A DNA stretch of 64,000 bases from Bacillota bacterium (GTDB taxonomy: Bacteria; Bacillota; Sulfobacillia; Sulfobacillales; Sulfobacillaceae), in NCBI GenBank assembly GCA_021841025.1, contig JAKBWA010000043.1, positions 1 through 64,000 on the forward strand. The letters run 5' to 3'. Below, one piece after another: positions 35,606 through 43,226 of the stretch; the first letter of the stretch is position 1, and every line of letters begins with the position of its first letter. The notes under the pieces are model-generated. The model had not been told where the DNA came from and made no database searches. It worked only from the letters and a program-made list of their open reading frames with translations. The position numbers and the translations under genes are program-made.

Positions 35606-37168
35606 ATGAGCATTTCACATGAACTCAAGTCTGACGATCTCACAGACCAGTTGCCCCAATCCGTGCAAGCGACATTAGGGTCATTAGAAGACGTTATGAA
35701 GGACGTGGCATCCAGGGCAGCTACCAATCAACGAGATTTAATGCAAGTCGACCACGTTGTGACCAATCTGAATACCATGGTCACTGACACCAATCACACT
35801 GTGGAAGAGTCCGTCGACGGCATTAGCCAAATGGCAGAACGGCTGACGACAGTGGCCGCTCACGTTGAGGAAGTGGAGGCGGAAACCGGTGAAGTGGGGC
35901 ATGTGGCTGAATCGTCCCGCAGTTATGCGCAAAAAGCCCTTGGCGATATTACCCGAATTGAGGAGGCGATCAAGGGTCTCGATGAAAAAACGCGGAAGGT
36001 ACTCGGGATTAGCAGCGTGATTAAAGAGGTTGCCGACACGACCAATATGCTGGCTTTAAACGCATCCATCGAAGCCGCTAGGGCTGGTGATTATGGACGA
36101 AGTTTTTCCGTTTTGGCTAAAGAAATCCGAAAGCTCGCGGATCAGACGCGCGAGCAGGCGCAAAATATTGTTGAAGATCTGGATGCGGTTATGCGCCAAT
36201 TGGATTTGGCCCGTACGGTCAGTAATCAGGTGGGAAAATCGGTTGAGGCATTGAACGGTGTCGTGACACGTTCTCATGATTCCTTTACCGCAATTGGCCA
36301 GGTCATTTCCGATGCAGCGGGCCAAATTGCGGAAACAGCGCATTTAGGAGAACAGCAACAAGAGCATATGAGTCGCGTGGCTGGCACCTTTAACACCCTC
36401 ACTAAAGATTTTCATCAAGTTGCCGAACAGTTGAATCAGATTACAGACCATGTGAAAGAAACGGCTCTGTCCATGGAGTATGGATATAGCGAACTCGCGG
36501 AGTATAAATACCAGGGAATGGTCCCGAAGGCACGGCAAGCTGCTGAGCGAGCTGCGAGGGAGGCTCAAGAGATCATGGAAGCCAAGATTGCGGCCAAGTT
36601 GAGTCAGAAATCTTTGGTGCTCTCTTTGGGAAGCTATCAACCCATTGAGCGCGAAGGCATCAGGAAGTTGGGCCACTACTTTGACGTCTCGGCAGTCACA
36701 GACCGTGAATCGTTAGACCCCCCTAAATACCAAGTCCCTTATGAAGGGGTCATGGAAGACGATTTAAATCAGATGGTTCAACGCTATATTGAACAAGACC
36801 GGACTTGGATTCTCTTTAGTGTAGTGGATCTCAATGGCTACGTCCTCGCTTGTGCCGATGTGGATCGTCCCGCCTTAAAAGGTGATCCAAAGCTTGATGA
36901 CCGAAACCGTTTTAAGCGGCTTTTACCTCACCCATCATGGGTGCGGGGCGCACGGACCGGTTTGGGGGAGCGCGTGGAGTGGCTGCCGAATAATTTGAAC
37001 CGGGACGAACTCAAGACCCATGGTGCGGGATTAAAACGCCCAGCGACTCCTCTTTCTCCCATGATTCAGACATACATTCGCAATAATGTCACCGTCATGA
37101 CCTTGCTTTCGACTCCTTTGTATGTCGCAGACGAACGCTTTGGGGCAATAATGGTGGCATGGCAATAA
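35606..37168 (+). CDS. Soluble methyl-accepting chemotaxis-type transducer
   Basis: 520 residues. The signalling hairpin tip is unmistakable: NMLALNASIEAARAGDYGRSFSVLA, followed by EIRKLADQTREQA, with long coiled coils on both sides (residues about 20-330). No TM helix or signal peptide, so the receptor is cytoplasmic. The C-terminal about 170 residues form a sensor-like domain with PPKYQVPYEG, VVDLNGYVLACADVD and DRNRFKRLL blocks seen after MCP domains in other soluble receptors. AGGAGG precedes the ATG at 35606. No che genes are nearby. Terminator at 37233. Confidence 0.85.
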   Translation: MSISHELKSDDLTDQLPQSVQATLGSLEDVMKDVASRAATNQRDLMQVDHVVTNLNTMVTDTNHTVEESVDGISQMAERLTTVAAHVEEVEAETGEVGHVAESSRSYAQKALGDITRIEEAIKGLDEKTRKVLGISSVIKEVADTTNMLALNASIEAARAGDYGRSFSVLAKEIRKLADQTREQAQNIVEDLDAVMRQLDLARTVSNQVGKSVEALNGVVTRSHDSFTAIGQVISDAAGQIAETAHLGEQQQEHMSRVAGTFNTLTKDFHQVAEQLNQITDHVKETALSMEYGYSELAEYKYQGMVPKARQAAERAAREAQEIMEAKIAAKLSQKSLVLSLGSYQPIEREGIRKLGHYFDVSAVTDRESLDPPKYQVPYEGVMEDDLNQMVQRYIEQDRTWILFSVVDLNGYVLACADVDRPALKGDPKLDDRNRFKRLLPHPSWVRGARTGLGERVEWLPNNLNRDELKTHGAGLKRPATPLSPMIQTYIRNNVTVMTLLSTPLYVADERFGAIMVAWQ

Positions 37169-37232
37169 TCATTTGCCAACTGCATAAGTTCGCGCTATAA
37201 GGGACAAAGTATTCATTAGGAGTGAATGTTTT

Positions 37233-37260
37233 AGCGGCAGCATATTTCCTGCCGCTTTTT
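37233..37260 (+). terminator. Rho-independent terminator after the transducer gene
   Basis: AGCGGCAG (37233-37240) pairs perfectly with CTGCCGCT (37249-37256), followed by TTTTT, 65 nt beyond the transducer stop codon. The remaining spacer to 37617 shows no gene. Confidence 0.8.
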
Positions 37261-37617
37261 GCTGAATCCTTCGGTGCGGTATCGCTATTGGCTTCGATAT
37301 GGGAGGGAAGGCATATAGCGGTTGTGCTTGTCTTTTTTGTCCAACCCTTTGTTTCTCCGGGTGAGGGAGAGTTTCTAGGAGTTGTGGACACAGCGTACGC
37401 GGAGAATCATTTATTTGGCTAATGTATTAATTTCTGGAATTTGGTATTAGTCGCCTAAAAGTGGGAAGAGAGTATCCGTACCATGTAAAAATTCTCACGC
37501 TGTGATGGCGATTCGGGACAGATTAATCAGCACGGGGTTCCGGTCGTTCCAGCACGACAGTCGTTTAGCGTAGAGTGCGTGAACGGCGATATGATATGAG
37601 TCAGGAGGACACAAGTA

Positions 37618-38199
37618 ATGGCTCTAGGTCTGCAATCGCCATTTTTGCCGATTGCCATTGGATTTTTCGGACTGGGTACGAACTATTTTAGGTGGGGTGG
37701 TCAGGGATTATTCGGTTATCTCAAATCCAGTCCCGATTTGGACAAAACGATGGCTGTGTGGGGAATCTTTATGGGAGGCTTCATGCAGTTCATCACCGGA
37801 GTTTATTTGATGGTAGGCTTGAGTTGGTTCCCGGTTTATACGGCGAAGGCTCCTTTATATATGGCGGCTGTCACTTTCACTGCTTATGGCATTCACTGGT
37901 TTGCGATGGGCTGGCGGAGATATATTAGCGCGGCCAGCGAGGTGGAAGGGTGGATGGCTGTAGCTTTTGCTTTGATTTCTATTTTAGGAATGCTGGTGTT
38001 TTTTCAGGCCGGTGATGACCCTGTCGGAATTTTGTTTTTGATTCTGAGTCTCATTTATCTCACTGAGATTCCTACTCGTCTCTCTGGATGGGTAAGCGGA
38101 GGACGGCTTGTTGCGTTTTGGCAGTTTATCGGAGCGTTCTGGCTCATGTATCTCACCTATGGGGTTGTATTCAATACCGCTTTGGGTCAAAATTGGTAG
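37618..38199 (+). CDS. Six-TM membrane protein, GPR1/FUN34/YaaH-like
   Basis: 193 residues with six predicted hydrophobic helices separated by short loops. The layout (PLAVGFFGLG-like first helix, a GGFMQFITGVY second helix, ending in GAFWLMYLTY) resembles GPR1/FUN34/YaaH proteins, which transport acetate and similar small molecules, but the hallmark NPAPLG motif is not seen. AmiS/UreI-type channels are an alternative. AGGAGG precedes the ATG. Monocistronic. Confidence 0.6.
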   Translation: MALGLQSPFLPIAIGFFGLGTNYFRWGGQGLFGYLKSSPDLDKTMAVWGIFMGGFMQFITGVYLMVGLSWFPVYTAKAPLYMAAVTFTAYGIHWFAMGWRRYISAASEVEGWMAVAFALISILGMLVFFQAGDDPVGILFLILSLIYLTEIPTRLSGWVSGGRLVAFWQFIGAFWLMYLTYGVVFNTALGQNW

Positions 38200-38900
38200 A
38201 TTTAAACTAAAGACTGTCAGTACCCACTCCCGGCTTAAGAGAAATCCAAATAATGGGCAGAAATTCCTTTGAGATCCTGTCCTTGATATCTTTCATACTA
38301 ACCCTGTAGGGAATTTCGTGCCGTATTTTTCTATCCGAACTCCTCTGGCGAGTTACGTACTCATGGCGGATCTTAAGTGCAATTTCCGCCATTCGGTCCT
38401 CTCTATAATCAGTGCACCAAGCCGCACAAGGGTCTATTGAGTATTGTAAAGTCTTTGCCCTCTCCCCCGATAAAGATCTCCCATCAGAAGAATGGGGAGG
38501 ATTTCTGAGGCGGATAAGGCTGAAGTGGAAAAATCGATCTTGCTGTTCCGAAGACCATCGTCGGGGCAGCAATTTTTTTGCAGGCTCAGAATTTTGGTAT
38601 ACCATCTCTGAGGCACGGCTTCGACGACATAGGGAAATGAATGATGCCAAGTCTGGGAGGTGATCTCTACCACCGACTCTTCAGCAATTCCTGACTTACT
38701 TAAGCAGGGTTTGAACCCATGATTTATTAAAATTGTATGACGATGGGTCCGACAACCCTGTTTGTTGAAGTTGTGATACCTCATGGGGTATCGTGAAAAA
38801 GCCATTTGTTTGACATGCGAGATGAAGGGGGGGAGATAATCGGCATCAAGGGTTCAGCCACAAAAATGGGACGCAACTCAGGCTTTAGGTTATTCGAGGC
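38200..38900. other. Gene-poor stretch
   Basis: 700 bp without a recognisable gene; overlapping short frames on both strands lack SD sequences. A small inverted repeat GATACC/GGTATC lies near 38775. Nothing else is seen. Confidence 0.4.
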
Positions 38901-40605
38901 ATGGTCGAATATCTTGCCAATGCAAAAAAAGTCACTACCGTGGAGGTTGAATCACCGTTGCGCAGAATTTTAATTATTGGGGGAGTAGCAGGGGGCGCCA
39001 GTGCAGCCACTAAGGCCCGGCGGCTTGATGAACATGCGCAAATTACCATGATTGAAAAAAGACCCTATGTCTCCTTTGCCAATTGTGGATTGCCATATTA
39101 CGTCAGCGGAGAAATTAAGACGGTGAACGAGCTGTTGCTAGAGACGCCCGACAGCTTTTATCACCGATTTGGAGTCGAGGTGCGAAGTGACCTGGGGCGA
39201 TGCCGAAAGGAGAGTGGCCGAGAGTATCTCCCTTATCACAGGCGAATCTCGTCATCATAGCTATGATGAATTGATTGTGGCTCCTGGAATCCGTCCTGTC
39301 TTATCAGCAATTAAGGGTCAGGAGACTGCGGGAGTATTTCAAGAGCGAACGGTTCCTGATGCTATCAGGCTCAGAGAATTCCTTGAATCCCACTCAGTTC
39401 ATCATGCTGTCGTTCTCGGATCGGGATTTATTGGTCTGGAGATGGCGGAAGCTTTTGGCAAACGGGGTATTACGGTAAGCTTAGTTGATAAAGCTCCTCA
39501 GATTCTTCCGCCTGTCGACTCCGAGTTGGCTCAGTACTTTGCCGCAAGAATCCAAGAACAAGGGATCGACATTTGGCTTCGAGATACGATTCGAGAGATT
39601 GGTCTAGGAAAGGTTTACCTCGAATCCGGCTCCGAACTGGCGGCTGATGCGGTGGTGTTGGCCCTAGGAGTGCGACCTGATTTGAAACTAGCCCGGGATA
39701 TGGGATTGAAGCTGGGGACGACGGGAGCTGTGTGGGTTGATCCCGCTATGCGCACCTCAAAACCTCACATTTTTGCCGCAGGGGATGCAGTCGAAAAGCG
39801 AGATTTGGTCACAGGCCAGAGGGCATGGTGGCCTTTGGCTGGAGTGGCCAACAAAGAAGGCCGGATAGCAGGAACTAATGCCGTAGGGGGGACGGCCGTG
39901 TTAAAAGGGGCTTTAGGCACGGCGATTGTTCGGGTTGAACCCTATACGGTAGCCGTCACGGGATTAACAGAAAAGACGACCCAGGCCCGCGGCATTCCCT
40001 ATCAAGTTCTATACACCATAAAGGGTGACCATGCTAGTTATTACCCGGGTTCTAAGGATCTGTTTGCTAAGATTTTGTTCGATCCTGAAGAGGGACGGTT
40101 ATTGGGGGCGCAAATTGCCGGACAAAATGGTGTTGATAAAAGGATTGATGTGTTTAGCACGGCAATGTCAGCACATATGACAGTCGAACAATTGGGGGAA
40201 CTGGATTTAGCACATGCCCCGCCGTTTGGATCCTCTAAAGATTCGCTTACCATTACCGGCATGGCGGCCGAGAATCTGAGACATGGGCTCTTTCAAGGCA
40301 TTACCTCGCAAGTACTCAACCAGTGGCTCCAAGAATCAGGGCAAGATCCTATATTGCTGGACGTAAGAAATCCGGATGAAGTCCAGGCAACGGGAGGACT
40401 CGGCGACTTTATTTTGATGCCGCTTGATCAATTGCGTCACAATCTGGATCAGGTTTCATCGGCAAAAGAGCGATCTTGAGTGGTGTATTGCCGCAGCGGC
40501 CACAGGAGTTATGTGGCAGCACGAATGTTGTTGCAACACGGCTTTGAGAAAGTTTATAACCTGGTCGGAGGTATGACGGCATGGCAAGCCTACTTTGCTT
40601 TGTAG
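38901..40605 (+). pseudogene. CoA-disulfide reductase/rhodanese fusion, broken by a frameshift and an in-frame TGA
   Basis: The product would be a flavin disulfide reductase of the CoADR/NADH-oxidase group with a C-terminal rhodanese domain. Frame 1 carries the FAD fold ILIIGGVAGGASAATKARR and the redox block FANCGLPYYVSG (active Cys), then ends early. From about 39190 the reading continues in another frame with SYDELIVAPG, VVLGSGFIGLEMAE (NADH fold) and HIFAAGDAVE. That frame meets TGA at 40477-40479, directly before VVYCRSGHRSY, the rhodanese catalytic loop, which then runs in frame to TAG at 40603. Two independent lesions argue for a pseudogene. True start uncertain. Confidence 0.85.
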
Positions 40606-40860
40606 CAGGTCTTCATGCGCGATGTCTTGGCATGTGAAGTGCACCAAGCAAGTGTTAGAGATGAGAGCATGAATTCGCCAAGCAGTACGGTTTTGTGCTC
40701 CGGTCTTTTCTTTACTAAAAAAGCGGTGACAAGTCTTCTGGATTTGTGTCTTCTGGGAGACATCCCTGGTAAGCCAACGAGTTAGAGTTAGTTTAGTCCC
40801 AGAGTAAAGGGGGACTTGAAAAGAGGACAGGGGTTTAACGCCACATTTGATAAAATAGTC

Positions 40861-40889
40861 TTGACACTCATCCAATTGGATGCCATAAT
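40861..40889 (+). promoter_or_regulatory. Sigma-A-type promoter upstream of the tRNA-like RNAs
   Basis: TTGACA (40861-40866), 17-bp spacer, CATAAT (40884-40889). This is a near-consensus promoter pointing at the tRNA-mimic RNAs and the TROVE gene, with no other gene in between. The start of transcription would be near 40896, leaving an upstream segment of about 85 nt before the first RNA fold. Confidence 0.65.
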
Positions 40890-40980
40890 CAAGGTGAGGT
40901 TGAGCACAGAACGACGCGGCTTCTATCCCGTCAGCGTGACTGCCGTGGCCCGTTCAATTTTTTCGACCAAAAGATTCGCG

Positions 40981-41098
40981 AGCAGAGATGGAGGATACTT
41001 CTACTGTTTCTAGAGGTCGTAGGTTCGAGTCCTACCGGGATCTGGGATCCCGTAGCTCAGGAGGTTAGAGCGCCAAATGTTCTCCCATCGCTACTTTT
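40981..41098 (+). ncRNA. Candidate Y RNA (YrlA-like): circularly permuted tRNA mimic
   Basis: The order is basal stem, T-arm, closed acceptor stem, D-arm, basal stem. T-arm: GTAGG-TTCGAGT-CCTAC (41019-41035). Acceptor: CGGGATC (41036-41042), loop TGG, GATCCCG (41046-41052), a perfect 7-bp stem closed by a 3-nt loop. Then TA and the D-arm GCTC-AGGAGGTTA-GAGC (41055-41071) with the usual GG. The basal stem pairs GATGG (40987-40991) with CCATC (41085-41089) and a T-rich 3' end follows. There is no anticodon arm; its place is taken by the basal stem. This is the known architecture of bacterial YrlA RNAs that bind Ro60/Rsr proteins, and the TROVE gene is directly downstream. A chance product of two tRNA remnants is the main alternative. 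Confidence 0.8.
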
Positions 41099-41114
41099 CG
41101 CGAAATAGCTTGCG

Positions 41115-41210
41115 GCAGCACTGAGCGAGGATACTTCGTCAATGGTAGACACTTCCTCACTGGAAGATGTCCGGGTTCGAGTCCCGGAGTTCGCCCCGCT
41201 CATCACTTTT
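41115..41210 (+). ncRNA. Second candidate Y-like RNA with tRNA-like arms in normal order
   Basis: Basal stem TGAGCG (41122-41127)/CGCTCA (41197-41202). Inside are a D-arm-like hairpin GTC-AATGGTA-GAC (41138-41150), a hairpin CTTCC-TCACT-GGAAG (41152-41166) and a T-arm TCCGGG-TTCGAGT-CCCGGA (41170-41188). A canonical tRNA is unlikely: the acceptor is mispaired, there is no CCA, and the middle hairpin has only a 5-nt loop. It shares GAGGATACTTC with the first RNA next to the 5' basal stem and an ACTTTT end after the 3' basal stem, while the stem pairs differ compensatorily. It ends 82 nt before the TROVE start codon. Confidence 0.7.
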
Positions 41211-41292
41211 GCCGCAATTCTTTTGGGATTCAAGAAGCCGTGCGCCAACCATGAGGCCCGCGGCTTTTTCATGCAGAAAGGATGAGGAACGC

Positions 41293-42864
41293 ATGTCCCG
41301 ATTGACTAAGAGGTTCCCAATTTCCGCGATGACTAAGCCCGAGACAATCAACCACACCGGTTTTCCGGCTTATATCCCATCGGATGACCAGGCGCTCGCA
41401 GAGCTAATGTTTGTGGGTACGTTTGGCAACACGTTTTATGCGACGGGTCAACACTGGACAGATGCGTTTACCCACGTAGTGAAGAAAATGGTCGCGCAGG
41501 ATCCGGAATTTGTTGCTAAGGCCGCAGTCAAAGCGCGTGAAGAGGGATTTGTACGCTCGGCTCCTTTGGTAGCCCTCATGGCCCTCATTTCCGGCAGTCC
41601 TCGGGCGCAGGCCTGGGGCCGGCGCGTCTTTGGACGGATCATTCGTACTGGGGACGACTTGCGTAACGTCGTAGCATTGGCCCAGTCCAAACAGTTCAGA
41701 GATGGATATGGCGGTCTGGCCAGGCGACTTGTGGCCGATTGGCTAAATACGCATTTGGATGAATATCAAGCCATCAAATACGCCGGGAAGGGTGAGCGGT
41801 TGAGCCTGCGCAACATCTTGCGACTGACTCATCCGGTGCCTCCTAGTCCAGAACGCGAAGCGATTTACCGCTGGCTGGTTAAGGGGACACTGACGCCTGA
41901 AGTGGATTTGCCGCAGATCACATGGCTGGATCGATTGAGCCGGGGTGAAGTCGATCCGGTGTCGGCTATTGAGAGTGGAAGGCTTCCGTTTGAAGCCGTC
42001 ATGCCGCGTATAGAAAAGGCTGATAAGGCTGTCTGGAGCGCTTTGTTGCGTCATGCTCCGTATATGTTCTTATTGCGCTCCATCAGTGCTTTTAACCGTG
42101 CCGGAGTTTGGGATAATGATGAATCTCTGGATTACGCGGTGAAAGTCTTGGCTGATCCGAACCGGATCCATAAGGCGATGCAGTTCCCCTTTCGCTATTA
42201 TCAGGCCGCTCAAGTTCTGGAGCGTGAGAGGATTGTCCAGCCCCTCATTAACGCCTTGTATGATGCCCTCGAAATATCTTTGAGCAATCTACCCGACTTA
42301 GGGAGATTGCGAGTGGCGATAGCGCCTGACGTTTCGGGTTCGATGCATGGCACCCAGGTGGCAGAACATACGTCGGCGGCGGTCATTGCAGGCATCTTCA
42401 CAGGAGCTATTTGGAAAGCGGCAGCGAACGCTGTGGTGCTGCCATTTGGCACCCAGGTAGTGGCCTTATCCGGAGTAAGCCCGAGGGATTCCGTCATGAC
42501 CATTAGTCGTGCTGTAGGACAGCTGAACGGCGGGGGCACCGATCTTTCTGTGCCAATTCGCGCATTGAACCACTCTGGCAAGATTATCGACTTGTTTATT
42601 GGACTTACCGACTCAGAGGATTGGGCAGCCAGTGGCGGCTGGCACGGAGAGGGATTTTTGGCAGCATGGCGACATTACCAGAAGATAGCTCCCCAGGCGC
42701 AAGCAGTGCTCATTCAGTTAGTTCCCAGCGGTACCAGAGTGGCGCCATCTAAAGACCCCAGTGTGCATTACGTCTATGGCTGGTCGGACAGCGTTCTCCG
42801 CTATATCGGCTATGTCATTCAAGGGCAGTCGTTGGTTGACTCCATCCGGTCGATGGAGTTCTAA
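41293..42864 (+). CDS. rsr: TROVE-domain protein (Ro60/Rsr homologue)
   Basis: 523 residues, close to the 530-540 of Ro60 and Deinococcus Rsr. Ro60 is a ring-shaped HEAT-repeat RNA-binding protein that holds Y RNAs and misfolded RNAs and in bacteria can tether a 3' exonuclease. The TROVE region (about 20-330) shows KKMVAQDPEFVAKAAVKARE and GFVRSAPLVALMALIS. The C-terminal von Willebrand A domain has a complete MIDAS: DVSGSM (about 346), the Thr of GGGTDLS (about 416) and the Asp of LTDSED (about 439). The ATG at 41293 follows GAGG; an upstream open extension overlaps the RNA gene and is rejected. A 2-nt gap leads to the XRE gene. Confidence 0.9.
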   Translation: MSRLTKRFPISAMTKPETINHTGFPAYIPSDDQALAELMFVGTFGNTFYATGQHWTDAFTHVVKKMVAQDPEFVAKAAVKAREEGFVRSAPLVALMALISGSPRAQAWGRRVFGRIIRTGDDLRNVVALAQSKQFRDGYGGLARRLVADWLNTHLDEYQAIKYAGKGERLSLRNILRLTHPVPPSPEREAIYRWLVKGTLTPEVDLPQITWLDRLSRGEVDPVSAIESGRLPFEAVMPRIEKADKAVWSALLRHAPYMFLLRSISAFNRAGVWDNDESLDYAVKVLADPNRIHKAMQFPFRYYQAAQVLERERIVQPLINALYDALEISLSNLPDLGRLRVAIAPDVSGSMHGTQVAEHTSAAVIAGIFTGAIWKAAANAVVLPFGTQVVALSGVSPRDSVMTISRAVGQLNGGGTDLSVPIRALNHSGKIIDLFIGLTDSEDWAASGGWHGEGFLAAWRHYQKIAPQAQAVLIQLVPSGTRVAPSKDPSVHYVYGWSDSVLRYIGYVIQGQSLVDSIRSMEF

Positions 42865-42866
42865 TT

Positions 42867-43106
42867 ATGTGGCGTAATGGCTTGGCAGTTCATCGGCAAC
42901 GGCGAGGCTGGACTCAGCTTGATCTAGCTCTAAAGGTTCAATGTGACCCGCGCCATATTTCCAGGTGGGAAAAAGGTTCGCGGTTGCCGTCTTTGCCGTG
43001 GGCATTTCGGTTAGCATGGGCACTCGAATGCCATATCGAAGATTTATGGTGGTGGGATCCTGACGAGGACGGTAAGTCGCCGGAAGACCCGGTAGAGACG
43101 GAATAG
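42867..43106 (+). CDS. XRE-family helix-turn-helix protein coupled to the TROVE gene
   Basis: 79 residues, essentially a single Cro/C1-type HTH: WTQLDLALKVQCDPRHISRWEKGSRLP, with a short acidic tail (DEDGKSPEDPVETE). The ATG lies 2 nt after the TROVE stop codon, so translation is probably coupled. It could autoregulate the RNA/TROVE operon or sense a stress state. No toxin partner is seen nearby. Confidence 0.8.
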   Translation: MWRNGLAVHRQRRGWTQLDLALKVQCDPRHISRWEKGSRLPSLPWAFRLAWALECHIEDLWWWDPDEDGKSPEDPVETE

Positions 43107-43226
43107 GCCGGTGGAACAAGATGGAGTGAGCGGCCGAGATAAATTGGGGAAAATACTTGCCGGAATAGAGTTTGGCTGGCATATGATCTTGACACAACAA
43201 TGCAGCCGGTTATCTTCCGGGAACTC

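Noticed and set aside
38434-38805. 123-residue minus-strand frame as a gene
   Set aside because: No SD, unusual composition and no recognisable motif; overlaps a second similar frame.
40477-40479. TGA as selenocysteine codon
   Set aside because: The rhodanese catalytic Cys codon is intact four codons later, no SECIS-like hairpin was seen, and a second lesion lies upstream; a nonsense mutation is simpler.
41010-41075. Two adjacent half-tRNA genes from a broken tandem tRNA array
   Set aside because: The halves share a perfect 7-bp acceptor closed by only 3 nt, there is no CCA or spacer, and a basal stem encloses both. The adjacent TROVE gene makes a Y RNA the better explanation, although debris is kept as the alternative.
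41122-41202. Functional tRNA-Gly or tRNA-Val gene
   Set aside because: The acceptor stem is mispaired at two or more positions, the central hairpin loop has only five bases in the best fold, and no CCA follows.
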